64,000 bases of DNA from Halopenitus sp041821145 (lineage in GTDB: Archaea; Halobacteriota; Halobacteria; Halobacteriales; Haloferacaceae), in the NCBI RefSeq assembly GCF_041821145.1, contig NZ_JBGUBC010000002.1:62001-126000 (forward strand). Reading direction: 5' to 3'. The stretch's first letter is position 1. Each line of letters opens with the position of its first letter. Shown here piece after piece: positions 1 through 9,452 of this stretch. The notes beneath the pieces were generated by a model, which was given only the letters and a program-made list of their open reading frames with translations, was not told where the DNA came from and searched no databases. The translations under genes and the position numbers were made by a program.

Positions 1-305
1 GGAGCCTCGATCTCGTCGACGGTGACCTCGATCCGACCGACACCGAGGAAGGCCGCAGCGCGGACGAAGCCCCGAAGCCTATCGGCCTCCTCCTGGGTGG
101 CAATCGAACAGTCCTCGGCAAAACATGCCGTAACGGCGAGACCAGCGGGTTGATACCCCCGCCGTGACAGCTCGCCTTTCAGATCTCGGAGATATTCGGG
201 AGCGGTGCTCTCGAGGTCCTCGCCGTCGATAACGACGGGATCGACGTCCGCGGGTCGACACCCCGTGATCGGTCCTTCGACGGCAGCGGAATCGGTGGTG
301 CTCAT
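1..305 (-). CDS. Uncharacterised haloarchaeal protein, C-terminus cut by window edge
   Basis: The frame opens at an ATG (complement of 303-305) and runs off the left edge after about 101 codons. The N-terminal part is acidic and ends in an alternating hydrophobic/charged pattern (GVGRIEVTVDEIEA at the window edge) that looks like a small alpha/beta domain. I recognise the style of a conserved haloarchaeal family of unknown role but cannot assign a function. A TATA-like stretch at about 329-337 on this strand is placed for a leaderless transcript, and the gene is divergent from tfb. Confidence 0.7.
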   Translation of the reverse strand, partial: MSTTDSAAVEGPITGCRPADVDPVVIDGEDLESTAPEYLRDLKGELSRRGYQPAGLAVTACFAEDCSIATQEEADRLRGFVRAAAFLGVGRIEVTVDEIEA

Positions 306-570
306 GCACGGACATATTCTCTGGTTATACATATATCTTTGTAAATGTTTGGTGGTAATATCCCATGGCGGAATCGGGGGAAGATGGCGATCAAACTCCG
401 ACGGACAAGAAATCCGTCGCTTCGATCGTGAGGTAGCTCTCGAATCCCGACAGGGGCTTTCCTCCGGCGGCTCCGGCACACAGGGACGACGACGTTCGGG
501 ACGTAGCAGGGGTCATTTATCATCACCCTGTCACCAAGGTTTAAATACACCACTGACCACAAACCTTATA
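306..570. promoter_or_regulatory. Divergent promoter region between the partial gene and tfb
   Basis: 265 bp without a convincing gene. It carries an AT-rich TATA-like stretch near 320-345 for the leftward gene and a TTTAAATA box at 540-547, 27 nt before the tfb start, preceded by a purine-rich BRE-like AAGG. An open frame continues upstream of tfb through this region, but its composition is not protein-like. Confidence 0.6.
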
Positions 571-1521
571 ATGGAACGTCCGAGCAGACAGCGACAGCAG
601 GAACAGGACACCGAACAGGAGGCCGACGAAACGCTGTCTTGTCCGGAGTGTGGATCTGCGGAGATTGTCACGGACGCCGACCATGAGCTAGTGTGTGATG
701 ACTGCGGGTTAGTTATCGACGAACAGCAGATCGACCGGGGCCCCGAATGGCGGGCGTTCAACCACTCCGAACGGCAATCGAAATCTCGAGTGGGCGCGCC
801 GATCACGGAGACGATGCACGACAAGGGGTTGACGACGACGATCGACTGGAAGGACAAGGACGCCTACGGTCGATCGCTTTCCTCCGAGAAGCGGTCACAG
901 ATGCATCGGTTGCGCAAATGGCAAGAGCGCATTCGCACGAAGGACGCCGGCGAGCGGAACCTGCAGTTCGCGCTCTCGGAGATCGATCGAATGGCTTCGG
1001 CGCTCGGCGTCCCCCGGTCCGTTCGGGAGGTCGCCTCGGTGATCTATCGCCGCGCACTCGACGAGGACCTCATTCGCGGGCGGTCGATCGAAGGCGTCTC
1101 CACCTCCGCGCTATATGCCGCCTGCAGACAGGAGGGAATCCCCCGATCGCTCGACGAAGTTGCGGAGGTTTCACGCGTTCCCCAAAAGGAGATCGGCCGG
1201 ACCTATCGGTATATCTCCCAGGAACTCGGCCTCGAACTCAAGCCGGTCGATCCGAAACAGTTCGTTCCCCGATTCGCCTCCGCACTTGACCTCAGCGAGG
1301 AGGTCCAAACGAAGGCAACGGAGATCATCGACGTCTCCGCCGAGGAAGGCCTGCTCTCCGGGAAATCCCCGACCGGCTTCGCCGCCGCCGCGATCTACGC
1401 CGCCTCGCTTTTGTGCAACGAGAAGAAGACTCAACGGGAGGTCGCAAGCGTTGCGCAGGTGACCGAGGTCACCATCCGCAACCGGTATCAAGAGCAGATC
1501 GAGGCGATGGGCTTTCGATAG
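571..1521 (+). CDS. tfb: Transcription initiation factor IIB (TFB)
   Basis: 316 aa general transcription factor that bridges TBP-TATA-BRE and RNA polymerase. Residues 24-45 form the N-terminal zinc ribbon (Cys24, Cys27, Cys42, Cys45), followed by the B-reader/linker with the RxxNHSERQSKSRVG segment and two cyclin-fold repeats to the C-terminus, as in full-length archaeal TFBs. The ATG at 571 was chosen because the TTTAAATA box at 540-547 would start a leaderless RNA there; the open frame reaches further upstream without protein-like content. Haloarchaea carry several TFB paralogues with different promoter preferences; which one this is cannot be told here. Confidence 0.95.
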   Translation: MERPSRQRQQEQDTEQEADETLSCPECGSAEIVTDADHELVCDDCGLVIDEQQIDRGPEWRAFNHSERQSKSRVGAPITETMHDKGLTTTIDWKDKDAYGRSLSSEKRSQMHRLRKWQERIRTKDAGERNLQFALSEIDRMASALGVPRSVREVASVIYRRALDEDLIRGRSIEGVSTSALYAACRQEGIPRSLDEVAEVSRVPQKEIGRTYRYISQELGLELKPVDPKQFVPRFASALDLSEEVQTKATEIIDVSAEEGLLSGKSPTGFAAAAIYAASLLCNEKKTQREVASVAQVTEVTIRNRYQEQIEAMGFR

Positions 1522-1532
1522 CGGAGACCGCT

Positions 1533-3182
1533 TTAGGATTCTGCGGTCGCGAGGAATACGACGATCTCCCGGTTCCACAGGCCGAGCCGGACCGTTCTAC
1601 TCTCGTGATCGGGAAGCCGCTCGGAAAGCGATCCCTCATGGGCCGGTTCCGCCAGTACGACGGCCGGCTCGCCGTCCAAATAGTTCGGTTCAGCAACGCT
1701 GGCCGTCTCGGCGCCGGTCCGTTCGACGTACCACGCCATCGGTAGCCGCTCGCGGAAGGCATCACGGTCCGTCTCTGTGTCGATCGGCGGGCGATCGAGG
1801 ACCGATTCGTCACTCACCACGTAGGACTCGCCGACCCAGACGATCCGTTCGTTCCGAGGCGCCGCGCGCTGGAGCGATGCCTCCATCTCCCCGACGAGCG
1901 GTTCGAGATCGTCGGCCGGCTGGCCGTACTGTCCGAATCGATCGTCGGGGGACGGGTTCGTTCCGACGTCATCGAGGAGCACGACGGCGCCGTGTATCGC
2001 GACCGCCGCGAGAAGGAGCGTCGCTATTGCGGTGCGTGCGGCACGACGATCCCCGTCACGTTCACGGCGGCCGTATCGATATATCGCCGCCACCCCGACG
2101 CCGGCTGGGATCGATGCCGGAACGAGGACGTGAACAAGCGTCCAGGGCGCGGACACCGTCGCGACGACCGGGTACCCGATCACTCCGAGCCCAGCCCACG
2201 CCGATGCGAGAAGCACGACCCGCCGGTGTCGGTGCTTTGCCGGCGCGATGAGCCCGTATCGGTCCGCAAGAAAGCCGGCCAACGCGACCACGAGGAGGGG
2301 CCCCGAGGTGACGACGGCCGTTCCGATCGCATCCGAGAGAAACGGGAGTAACTCGGTCCCGGCCCGGCCGAGCACGCGAACACCGAGGAACGCCGCCACG
2401 GGCTCGCGCACGGTCTGCCGAGTGAACGCGATCGGATCTCCAAGCGAACTCCACACACCGCCGCCACGGGGAGCAAAAACGACTATCCACGTCCCCAAGA
2501 GCACGAAAACCGCACGCGCAAGCGGCGTCGCTCGCTCGACGAGCCACTGACCGGTCGCAGCGACGCCGGCGGCGAGCCCTCCGGACGTGCCCTCAATGCG
2601 GCTGTGGTCGGCAGCGACGAGCGACGCCGCGATCACGAGCACGAGCGTCGCGACGGCGAATCCCGAAAACCCGACGGCGATCACCCACGCTGCGACGCCG
2701 GCATAGAGGTATCCATCGTTGACGTCGATGTCGCCCGTCCACCGATGGAGCCAACCGACGGCGAAAAGCGCTGCTCCCGCGGCGAGAACGTCCCCGCGCA
2801 GGAAGCGACTGTAATGAACGAAAAGCGGTGTGAATCCCAAAACGACCGCGACCGCGATCGTCTCATCGTCCCGGAGCCGGTCACGAAAGGTGAGTGCAGC
2901 GGCTGGTAGCAGGCCGGAAAGGATCGCGACCGGAACTCTCGCGACGAAGTCACTCGGCTGGAACGCGGCGAGGACCCGTCCACCGATCAGGTACAAAAGC
3001 GGCCCGCCCGCGACCGGCCGATACTCGTGGACGCCGGTCTCGACGTACCGAAGCGTCCAGTAGCCGACCCGAGCCTCGTCCCAGTGGAGGGGACGGTCGC
3101 CGAGTCCGACCACCCGAAGGAGAATGGCGACCGCGACGATGGCGGCCACGCTGGTCCGCACCCGGACCGGATCGTTCGACAT
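1533..3182 (-). CDS. TIGR03663-type membrane protein (Agl23-like)
   Basis: 549 aa polytopic membrane protein. The N-terminus has the family-like sequence RPLHWDEARVGYWTLRYVETG, where the acidic/His cluster after the first membrane segment resembles the lipid-linked-sugar active site of GT-C enzymes. About ten hydrophobic segments follow, then a soluble C-terminal domain of about 150 residues. The family is often annotated in haloarchaea as flippase-activity-associated Agl23 in N-glycosylation; substrate is unknown. It follows the exonuclease-like gene by 39 bp on the same strand and is probably co-transcribed with it. Confidence 0.8.
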   Translation of the reverse strand: MSNDPVRVRTSVAAIVAVAILLRVVGLGDRPLHWDEARVGYWTLRYVETGVHEYRPVAGGPLLYLIGGRVLAAFQPSDFVARVPVAILSGLLPAAALTFRDRLRDDETIAVAVVLGFTPLFVHYSRFLRGDVLAAGAALFAVGWLHRWTGDIDVNDGYLYAGVAAWVIAVGFSGFAVATLVLVIAASLVAADHSRIEGTSGGLAAGVAATGQWLVERATPLARAVFVLLGTWIVVFAPRGGGVWSSLGDPIAFTRQTVREPVAAFLGVRVLGRAGTELLPFLSDAIGTAVVTSGPLLVVALAGFLADRYGLIAPAKHRHRRVVLLASAWAGLGVIGYPVVATVSAPWTLVHVLVPASIPAGVGVAAIYRYGRRERDGDRRAARTAIATLLLAAVAIHGAVVLLDDVGTNPSPDDRFGQYGQPADDLEPLVGEMEASLQRAAPRNERIVWVGESYVVSDESVLDRPPIDTETDRDAFRERLPMAWYVERTGAETASVAEPNYLDGEPAVVLAEPAHEGSLSERLPDHESRTVRLGLWNREIVVFLATAES

Positions 3183-3221
3183 ACCGGTGGTCTCGTCCTC
3201 GTGTGGCAGGAACGTTTCGGT

Positions 3222-4022
3222 TCACTCGTCGCGATCGATCCCGTCCGCCGACTCCGCCGGCCCCGCCGAAGCGAACGACTCGAAGACGTCCCGGTGGAGC
3301 GATTCACAGACCCGATCCGCCAGCGTCTCCAGGTTCCGCGTGTCCGCCCGGTTGTAGGAGACGAGCGTCTCAAGCGCCTCGTCGTCGCCGCGTTCGTACT
3401 CGTGCCACAGTCGAACGGCATCGCGTCCGGACAGATCCGGGCGATCTCGGCGAATCCCGATGTCGGTCTCGATCGATTTGAGCCCGCCGGAGAGACCGAG
3501 TCGGCGACACGGGTACATGAGATCGAGGTGGGGCGTGTCGACGTTGATGTCGAGTGACGTCTCGAGGAAGGGTACATCGAAGCGCGCGCCATTGAACGAC
3601 GCAATAAGCGACGCCCCCGAGAGGCGCTTGCGGACCGCCTCCCCGGTCAGGTCCTCACCGCGGACCAGGGTCGTCGTCTCCCCATTGTGATGAAAGCTGA
3701 CGGTCGTTACCCGGTCTCGGTGCTCGTCCAGGCCGGTCGTCTCGATGTCGAAAAAACACGTCTCCGATCGGAAGTCCTCGTAGAGCCGCCATCGCTCGGA
3801 ACCGGGGAACGCGTCGTCGAAGAACCGGGCGTTTCTCTCCGCGAGGTGATTCCGGGCGTGGTCAATGAACGTCTCGATCCGCTCTGCGGTCGTCGATCCG
3901 ACGCCCGGAACGTCGATCGAGGGGTCGAAAGCGTCCCAGTCGGTGATCCCCCGCTCCCATAGTCGTCGTTCCGTGGCCTCCCCGACGCCGCGAACGGGGA
4001 TGAAGCTGTTCTCGATGCGCAC
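3222..4022 (-). CDS. RNase H-like/DnaQ-fold exonuclease-like protein
   Basis: 266 aa. The N-terminal third has a helix-hairpin-helix-like pattern (PVRGVGEATERRLW, VPGVGSTTAERIE). The rest is a DEDD 3'-5' exonuclease fold: motif I CFFDIETTGLDEHRDRVT, motif II ASFNGARFDVPFLE, and a C-terminal YNRADTRNLETLA matching motif III of the YprB/RNase_H_2 group. Role is probably in nucleic-acid processing; substrate unknown. I chose the GTG at 4022 because the encoded VRIENSFIPVRG is the usual family N-terminus; an open frame continues upstream to 4208 through the next gene's end. Confidence 0.85.
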   Translation of the reverse strand: MRIENSFIPVRGVGEATERRLWERGITDWDAFDPSIDVPGVGSTTAERIETFIDHARNHLAERNARFFDDAFPGSERWRLYEDFRSETCFFDIETTGLDEHRDRVTTVSFHHNGETTTLVRGEDLTGEAVRKRLSGASLIASFNGARFDVPFLETSLDINVDTPHLDLMYPCRRLGLSGGLKSIETDIGIRRDRPDLSGRDAVRLWHEYERGDDEALETLVSYNRADTRNLETLADRVCESLHRDVFESFASAGPAESADGIDRDE

Positions 4023-4074
4023 GTCTCCACTCCAGCGTTCCGTCCCCTTGAAACTCGCGACGTGCCCGCCGACC

Positions 4075-5040
4075 TTACTCGGCGGTTCGATCGGGGACCG
4101 GATCCCCGTCATCGATCGTCGAGTCGCCTCCAACCGGCACATTCGCTTCGCTATCGGGGGCGTCCTTCCACTCGCCAAGTCCCGAGGGATCGAGGTGGAC
4201 GTGTGCATCTCCGACCTCCGGAACGTCCCGAATCCGGGTGATGAGTTCCGTCTCCAGGTCGTGGGCTTCCCGAAGCGTCATCTCGCCGTCGACCTCGGCG
4301 TGGACCTCGACCTCGATGTCGGTCCCATCGTAGAACACCCGCAGGTCGTGGACCCCCTCGACGGCCGGATGGGAACGCAGGGATCCGCGGATCCGATCGT
4401 AGTCCTCATCGGGGGGCGCAGCGCCTACCAGATAGGTCACGTTCTCGCGGGCAATCTGGATCCCCTGATGGATGACGAGAAGACTGACGAATCCACCGGC
4501 GATCGCATCGAGGGATGGGACGCCAAGAAGGACCCCGAAGACACCGACGACGGCCGCAATGGACGTGTAGATGTCGTTGAGGCTGTCGATCATCAGCGCA
4601 TCGAGCGCGGACGACCCCAGATCGACATTCACCCGCATCGTGTATCGATACAGCAGATACATATCGGCGATCGAGAACCCGAGTGCGCCGAGCAACGCGA
4701 CATCGAAGACGACTTCGGGTTCGCCGATCAGCGCCGTGACGGATTCATAAAACAGGTTTCCGCCGAGCAAGACGATGATCGACCCAACGAAAAGCGCGGT
4801 CAACGGCTCGATCCGCTGGTGGCCGTGTGGGTGGGTCTCGTCGGGATCGGTGTAGACCGACCCGCCCCACACGAACACCACGAGACTCGCAACCAGGTCG
4901 GCCACGGAATGGGCGGCGTCGGCAACGAGAGCGACGCTTCCGAACGTGAGGCCGACCGCTCCCTCGACGACGATCTTCACCGCGTTTCCGAGAACGTTGA
5001 CCCCGGCCGCACGCTTGAACCGCCGTCCCTCGCTCGTCAT
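4075..5040 (-). CDS. Cation diffusion facilitator family metal transporter
   Basis: 321 aa divalent metal/proton antiporter. Six membrane segments occupy residues 1-205 or so, with the metal-site motifs ALVADAAHSVADL (HxxxD type) in TM2 and MIDSLNDIYTS in TM5, then a cytoplasmic ferredoxin-like domain (VEGVHDLRVFYDGTDIEVEVH) ending with an acidic tail. The His-rich loop HPHGHQR between TM2 and TM3 is typical. Metal specificity (Zn, Mn, Fe, Co) is not fixed by sequence. A TATA-like CTTAAG lies at about 5062-5072 upstream of the ATG. Confidence 0.92.
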   Translation of the reverse strand: MTSEGRRFKRAAGVNVLGNAVKIVVEGAVGLTFGSVALVADAAHSVADLVASLVVFVWGGSVYTDPDETHPHGHQRIEPLTALFVGSIIVLLGGNLFYESVTALIGEPEVVFDVALLGALGFSIADMYLLYRYTMRVNVDLGSSALDALMIDSLNDIYTSIAAVVGVFGVLLGVPSLDAIAGGFVSLLVIHQGIQIARENVTYLVGAAPPDEDYDRIRGSLRSHPAVEGVHDLRVFYDGTDIEVEVHAEVDGEMTLREAHDLETELITRIRDVPEVGDAHVHLDPSGLGEWKDAPDSEANVPVGGDSTIDDGDPVPDRTAE

Positions 5041-5103
5041 ACCTCCACTCGGGGACCGGGCGTTCTTAAGCGATCGCGTCTCACTGCGTCCCGCTGCCCG
5101 TCT

Positions 5104-5625
5104 CTATCCCAATTGACGGCGGCTCCCCTTTGGAATCCGCGATCGCAACTCGCCATGGAGATAGAGCCCGACGCCGATCGGCTCCCGGCCGCCGGCGATC
5201 TCGTGGGCCGCGATGAGGTAGCCCCAATCTCCCTCCCACCGGTCGATCGGTTGGTCCTCGCCGGCCAGAAACGCCTCCGCCTCGTCGGGTTCGAGTTCGA
5301 TCACGTTCCGGCTCGCGTGTCGGCCGAACCGTGAGACGGCGCGGGTCGTGGGCTTCCAGTGTTCCTGACGTGTCCGCAGAAACGTCATTCCAAGCGCCTC
5401 GATCCGGGACGGATTCGTGGCCTCGCCGGCGTACACCCAGACCTTCCCGGCGCCTTTCACGTAGAACGCGTAGGGTTCGAGGACGGCCGGCGGGATCCCG
5501 AATCGTGTCTCCCACCAGTCGATCACCTCCTCGCGCGTTGGTCGTCCGGGCACGGTTCGATCGTCGGCGGTCGCCGGGAGCCGGTCGAACCGTTGACCGA
5601 CGTTCGTCGGTGAGTCGTCGGTCAT
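5104..5625 (-). CDS. PUA-like partner protein of the RsmB/NOP methyltransferase
   Basis: 173 aa. The C-terminus (EPIGVGLYLHGELRSRIPKG) resembles the RNA-binding PUA-like tail of RsmF/NOL1-type enzymes, and the N-terminus has REEVIDWWETRFGIPP, the kind of segment that precedes it. Its ATG overlaps the stop of the upstream methyltransferase (ATGA), so the two are translationally coupled. My inference is that it is a split-off RNA-binding half of the same enzyme; in haloarchaea it is annotated only as a conserved domain of unknown function. Confidence 0.75.
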   Translation of the reverse strand: MTDDSPTNVGQRFDRLPATADDRTVPGRPTREEVIDWWETRFGIPPAVLEPYAFYVKGAGKVWVYAGEATNPSRIEALGMTFLRTRQEHWKPTTRAVSRFGRHASRNVIELEPDEAEAFLAGEDQPIDRWEGDWGYLIAAHEIAGGREPIGVGLYLHGELRSRIPKGSRRQLG

Positions 5626-6587
5626 GTCGCGGTCACCTCCTCCGATCGCCGTTTTGAGTTCTCGTTGGCCTCCCTTTCGCCGTCGGTGACGCGCAACTTC
5701 GCACAGAAGAACCCGCCGGTGTCGTTGTGGTGTGGGTAGACCCGGTGGGCCTTCTCCATCGCGTCGTCGAATCGTTCGCCCTCCCACTCCGTGATTCCTG
5801 GTTCCGTTCGGATCGGGAGATCGAACTCGACGAGTTCGCACGGTTCCGTCTCGAGAACGTGCTGGAGGACCGCCTCGTTCTCCTCGGGGGCGAAGGTACA
5901 CGTGGAGTAGACCACGGTGCCGCCCGGCCGAGTCGCCTGGACGGCGCGTGCGGCGATCCCCTTTTGCACCCCCGCAATCGCCTCGACGTGTTCGAACGTC
6001 CACTCATCGAGGACGTCCGGATTCTTCCGACAGGTCCCCTCACATGAACAAGGAACGTCGACGAGCGCGTGGTCGAACGCCTCGAAGGGAAACGGCGAAA
6101 GCGAGAGATTGCGGGCATCCTGATTGCTAACGGCGACGCTCGTGGTCCCGAGTCGCTCCGCGTTATGTCGTAATGCCGAGAGCCGTCCGAGGTTGTTGTC
6201 ATTTGCGACGACCGTCCCCCGATCGTCCATGTCGGCCGCGATCTGGGTGGTCTTGCTTCCCGGCGCGGCACAGGCGTCGAGGACGCGATCGCCCGGTTCC
6301 GCTTCGAGCGCGAGGGCCGGCAGCGTCGAGACCTCCTCTTGGCCGTGGATCCAGCCGTGGACGTACGGCCAGTTCGTCCCCGGACTTCCGTCGGGAAGTC
6401 GCAGGAGTCCCTCGTGCCAGTCGACCGGATCAAACGTGACGTCCTCCTCCCGAAGCGCTCGTCGAACCCGATCGGGGGTCGCCTTGATCGTGTTCACACG
6501 AACGACGGACGGAAGGGAGCGATCGCACGCCGCGAGGAACGCTTCCTCGTCGTCGACGAGCGGTACATACCGCTCGAGTGGATTCAT
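5622..6587 (-). CDS. RsmB/NOP family RNA (cytosine-C5) methyltransferase
   Basis: About 321 aa SAM-dependent m5C methyltransferase. The SAM pocket motif is DACAAPGSKTTQIA, motif IV is DVPCSCEGTCRKNP (containing the PC catalytic/release pair), and motif VI is VVYSTCTFAPEENE with the catalytic TC. N-terminal LPSVVRVNTIK is the usual start of the NOP domain. I prefer ATG 6587 (MNPLERY) over in-frame ATG 6596 and 6644 because family proteins begin this way and an AT-rich ACAAATCC lies at about 6608-6615. tRNA versus rRNA target is not resolved. Confidence 0.92.
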   Translation of the reverse strand: MNPLERYVPLVDDEEAFLAACDRSLPSVVRVNTIKATPDRVRRALREEDVTFDPVDWHEGLLRLPDGSPGTNWPYVHGWIHGQEEVSTLPALALEAEPGDRVLDACAAPGSKTTQIAADMDDRGTVVANDNNLGRLSALRHNAERLGTTSVAVSNQDARNLSLSPFPFEAFDHALVDVPCSCEGTCRKNPDVLDEWTFEHVEAIAGVQKGIAARAVQATRPGGTVVYSTCTFAPEENEAVLQHVLETEPCELVEFDLPIRTEPGITEWEGERFDDAMEKAHRVYPHHNDTGGFFCAKLRVTDGEREANENSKRRSEEVTAT

Positions 6588-6695
6588 ACTGCCCATTCGG
6601 GGACGTCGGATTTGTCCATTTCGACTCACGGTGGGGACGCTCATCGCCTCGAACGCGCGGTTGCGTATAAGGGGATCCGCCCGAAACGATCGTCC

Positions 6696-7436
6696 ATGGC
6701 ACGGATCAGCGTTCTTGAGGACGATCTCGAACTGGATTCCCCGTTCCTCGTCGAAGGGCTACCGGGAATCGGTCTCGTCGGCAAGATCGCGGCCGATCAC
6801 CTCGTCGAGACGTTCGAAATGGTGCACTACGCGAACGTCCACTGTGAGGGCATTCCGCCGGTGGTGAGGTATATCGAAGACGACCCGCAGCTTTCAACCC
6901 CCGTTCGTATCTACGCCGATCCGGGCCGGGATTTGCTCGTCCTCCAGAGCGACGTTCCGATCGCCCCGTCGGCCGCCATCGAGTTTGCCGACTGTCTGTC
7001 GGGATGGTTCGACGACCGCGGCGTCACGCCGGTGTACCTCTCGGGACGTCCCGACAACAAGGGGCCTGCGCCGCCGTCGGTATACGGGATTGCCGCCGGC
7101 GAGGGCGGAGCGCACCTGGAACGCGTGGGAATGGATGCGCCCACCGAAAGAGGACTCGTCAGCGGACCGACCGGCGCGCTACTTTCACACGCGGTCGAAC
7201 ATGGCGTCACCGCGGTCGGGTTCGTCGTCGAATCGGATCCGCAGTTTCCCGATCCCGAGAGTGCCCGCGCGCTTCTCACCCACGGCATCGGACCGCTGGC
7301 GGACGTCGAGGTACCGACGGACGAACTCGTCGACCGGGCCGACGAGATCCAGCGTGCGAAAGAACAACTCGCCCTCCGCATGCAGGATCTCGAGGAGGAA
7401 AGCACCGAGGCGCATCCGCTCCGGATGTATCAGTAG
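6696..7436 (+). CDS. Proteasome assembly chaperone family (PAC2) protein
   Basis: 246 aa. SPFLVEGLPGIGLVGKIAADHL is the PAC2/DUF75 signature, and the C-terminal helix (ADEIQRAKEQLALRMQDLEEE) is the characteristic coiled end. Relatives are proposed chaperones of 20S proteasome assembly, although archaeal function is little tested. GTATAAG at 6664-6671 is spaced for a leaderless start at 6696. Divergent from the methyltransferase gene. Confidence 0.9.
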   Translation: MARISVLEDDLELDSPFLVEGLPGIGLVGKIAADHLVETFEMVHYANVHCEGIPPVVRYIEDDPQLSTPVRIYADPGRDLLVLQSDVPIAPSAAIEFADCLSGWFDDRGVTPVYLSGRPDNKGPAPPSVYGIAAGEGGAHLERVGMDAPTERGLVSGPTGALLSHAVEHGVTAVGFVVESDPQFPDPESARALLTHGIGPLADVEVPTDELVDRADEIQRAKEQLALRMQDLEEESTEAHPLRMYQ

Positions 7437-7458
7437 GTGTCGACGGCCACACGCACCA

Positions 7459-8826
7459 TCAATCCCGTCCGCCCGCTTCGTTTCCTTCAGTCGCCTCCAA
7501 CTCGTTCAGGATCGGCTGATACTTGAGTTGGATCTCGTCCCACTCCGTCTCCGCGTCGGAGTCGACGACGATCCCGACGCCGGCAAAGAGGGTAGCTTGT
7601 GAGTCGTCGGCCACTGCCGAGCGAATGCCGACGGCGAACGTGCCGTTCCCCGCGGCGTCGAACCACCCGATCGGCGCCGCATACCACCCGCGATCGAACG
7701 GCTCCGTCTCCCGGATCGTCGACAATGCCGCTTCGGGCGGAAGCCCGCCGACCGCCGGCGTTGGGTGTAACGCCTCGACGAGCGCCAGCACGTGGGTGTT
7801 TCCTTCAAGTTCCGCCGTGATCGGCGTGTGGAGATGTTGGACCGTCGCAAGACGTTTGACCCGTCGATCGCCGGCGGCAATCGAGGCCGCAAACGGCGAC
7901 AGCTGATCGCGAATGGCGTCGACGACGAGTTCATGTTCGTGGACGTTCTTCTCGTCGGCGGATAACTCGGCGGCGAGCCATTCGTCCTCCTCCGGGGTCT
8001 CGCCGCGACCGGTGGTGCCTGCAAGCGCATCGGTTTTGACGGTTCGACCGCGCATCGAGACGAGCCGCTCCGGGGTCGCCCCGAGAAACGCGGCCCCGTC
8101 CGTGCTGGCCTCGACGAGGAACGGGTAGCAGTTCGGATGGCTCTCACGGAGCCGTTCGATCGTTGCGCCCCGGGAGAGTTCCCCCCGAAGCGTGGCCGCC
8201 AGGGCCTGTGCCAACACGACCTTATCGAGTTCGCCCTCGCGGATGCGGTCGATCGCTGCCTCGACGCCGACGCGCCACTGCTCGCGTGTTGTGGTCCGAC
8301 CGAGTTCGGCGATTCCGGGGCGTTCGGGACGGTTCGATCGGGGACCGTCATCGAGCCCGTCGAACGTCTCCGTGGCCCGATCGAGTCGCTCCTCGACGTC
8401 CGCGGCGTCCGCATCCGGCTCGAGAGCGTTGACGGTGAGCCACGTCCCGTTGTCCGCATAGGTGACCTGCACCCGCGGCAGAACGAAGCGGGCCTCCGGA
8501 AACGACTCCCAGGGCGCCCCATCGGTCGCGTTCTCGTGAAAGGCGAACCCGCCGAACAGCCGCGGGCAGGCGGCCTCGGTCCCGGCGTGAACGTCACCCG
8601 AGGCGAATACCGCCTCCGCCGTCTCGCGGATCGACTCGAATCGATCGGGACCCGAGGCGGTGAGCGTGGCCGCGCTCCCGCCGGCGACGACGGTCGCCTC
8701 CGCCGGCGCTCCCCAGACGGTTCGTGGGCGAGGAACTGCCTCGAAGGCCGCCCGAAATCCCGGCTCCCGGATCCGGCGGGTGCGGCTCACGAGCCGCACG
8801 GCGTCGGCGGCGGGTGAGGGATCCAT
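7459..8826 (-). CDS. menF: Isochorismate synthase (MenF)
   Basis: 455 aa chorismate-binding enzyme that makes isochorismate, first committed step of menaquinone synthesis. Conserved blocks visible: ELDKVVLAQAL, LVEASTDGAAFLGATPERLV, the Mg/chorismate-site SADEKNVHEHELVVD, and the C-terminal IQLKYQPILNELE. Two starts are possible: GTG 8832 and ATG 8826. A GGATAAAG element centred near 8856 is 30 nt from the ATG, so I chose 8826. No other men gene is adjacent here, so the pathway must continue elsewhere. Confidence 0.93.
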   Translation of the reverse strand: MDPSPAADAVRLVSRTRRIREPGFRAAFEAVPRPRTVWGAPAEATVVAGGSAATLTASGPDRFESIRETAEAVFASGDVHAGTEAACPRLFGGFAFHENATDGAPWESFPEARFVLPRVQVTYADNGTWLTVNALEPDADAADVEERLDRATETFDGLDDGPRSNRPERPGIAELGRTTTREQWRVGVEAAIDRIREGELDKVVLAQALAATLRGELSRGATIERLRESHPNCYPFLVEASTDGAAFLGATPERLVSMRGRTVKTDALAGTTGRGETPEEDEWLAAELSADEKNVHEHELVVDAIRDQLSPFAASIAAGDRRVKRLATVQHLHTPITAELEGNTHVLALVEALHPTPAVGGLPPEAALSTIRETEPFDRGWYAAPIGWFDAAGNGTFAVGIRSAVADDSQATLFAGVGIVVDSDAETEWDEIQLKYQPILNELEATEGNEAGGRD

Positions 8827-8858
8827 CGACACGTCCTCGGGGAGCGAGGGCCTTTATC

Positions 8859-9452
8859 CTAACTATACCGCTCCTCACACCAGGGGTTCGCGGTCCCCGA
8901 GTAGCCGCGCTTCTCCCAGTAGCCGCGCTCGGGTTCGGTGAGAAATTCAACGCCAGTCACCCACTTTGTCCCCTTGTAGGCGTACTTGTGTGGGGTGACG
9001 ACGCGGACCGGCCCGCCGTGGTCGGCGGGCAGATCGTCGCCGTCGAGCGCGTGGGCGAAAAGCACCTCCTCGCGCGAACAGTCGGCAAGCGGGAGGTCCG
9101 TCGTGTAGCCATCGAGCGCGTGAAACAGGACGTGGACGGCGTCATCATCCACGCCCGCACGCTCCACGATATCGGGAAACGGGATTCCGGTGAACATACA
9201 GTCGAACCGGCTCCAGCCGGTCACACAATGGAAGTCCTGTTTCTGAGTGACCGAGGGAAGATCGCGAAACTCATCGAGATCGTAGGTCAGCCGGCGGTCG
9301 ACGGCGCCGTACACTTCGAATCGCCACTCGGAAGGGTCACAGGACGGCGTCTCGCCCTTCGAAAGCACCGGAAACCGATCGGTGCACCGCTGTCCCGGGG
9401 GGAGGCGCTCGTCTCCGTACTCCCGGTAGAGATCCGTTACGTCGTCGGTCAT
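8859..9452 (-). CDS. Molybdopterin-dependent oxidoreductase, sulfite oxidase/MsrP-like domain
   Basis: 197 aa, a stand-alone Mo-MPT binding domain. FHCVTGWSRFD supplies the expected cysteine ligand of molybdenum; GYTTDLPLADC and DHGGPVRVVTPHKYAYKGTKW match the remainder of the oxidoreductase core. No Tat signal or dimerisation domain is present, so it is probably cytoplasmic, unlike classical MsrP. ATG 9452 is chosen over an upstream in-frame ATG at 9476 because MTDDVTDLYREYGDE fits the family start. Substrate unknown. Confidence 0.88.
   Translation of the reverse strand: MTDDVTDLYREYGDERLPPGQRCTDRFPVLSKGETPSCDPSEWRFEVYGAVDRRLTYDLDEFRDLPSVTQKQDFHCVTGWSRFDCMFTGIPFPDIVERAGVDDDAVHVLFHALDGYTTDLPLADCSREEVLFAHALDGDDLPADHGGPVRVVTPHKYAYKGTKWVTGVEFLTEPERGYWEKRGYSGTANPWCEERYS

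Noticed and set aside
2830..3063. Plus-strand open frames across 1.9-3.5 kb
   Set aside because: They are antisense to the Agl23-like and exonuclease-like genes, Arg/Pro/Ser rich, and carry no domain; high-GC third positions create them.
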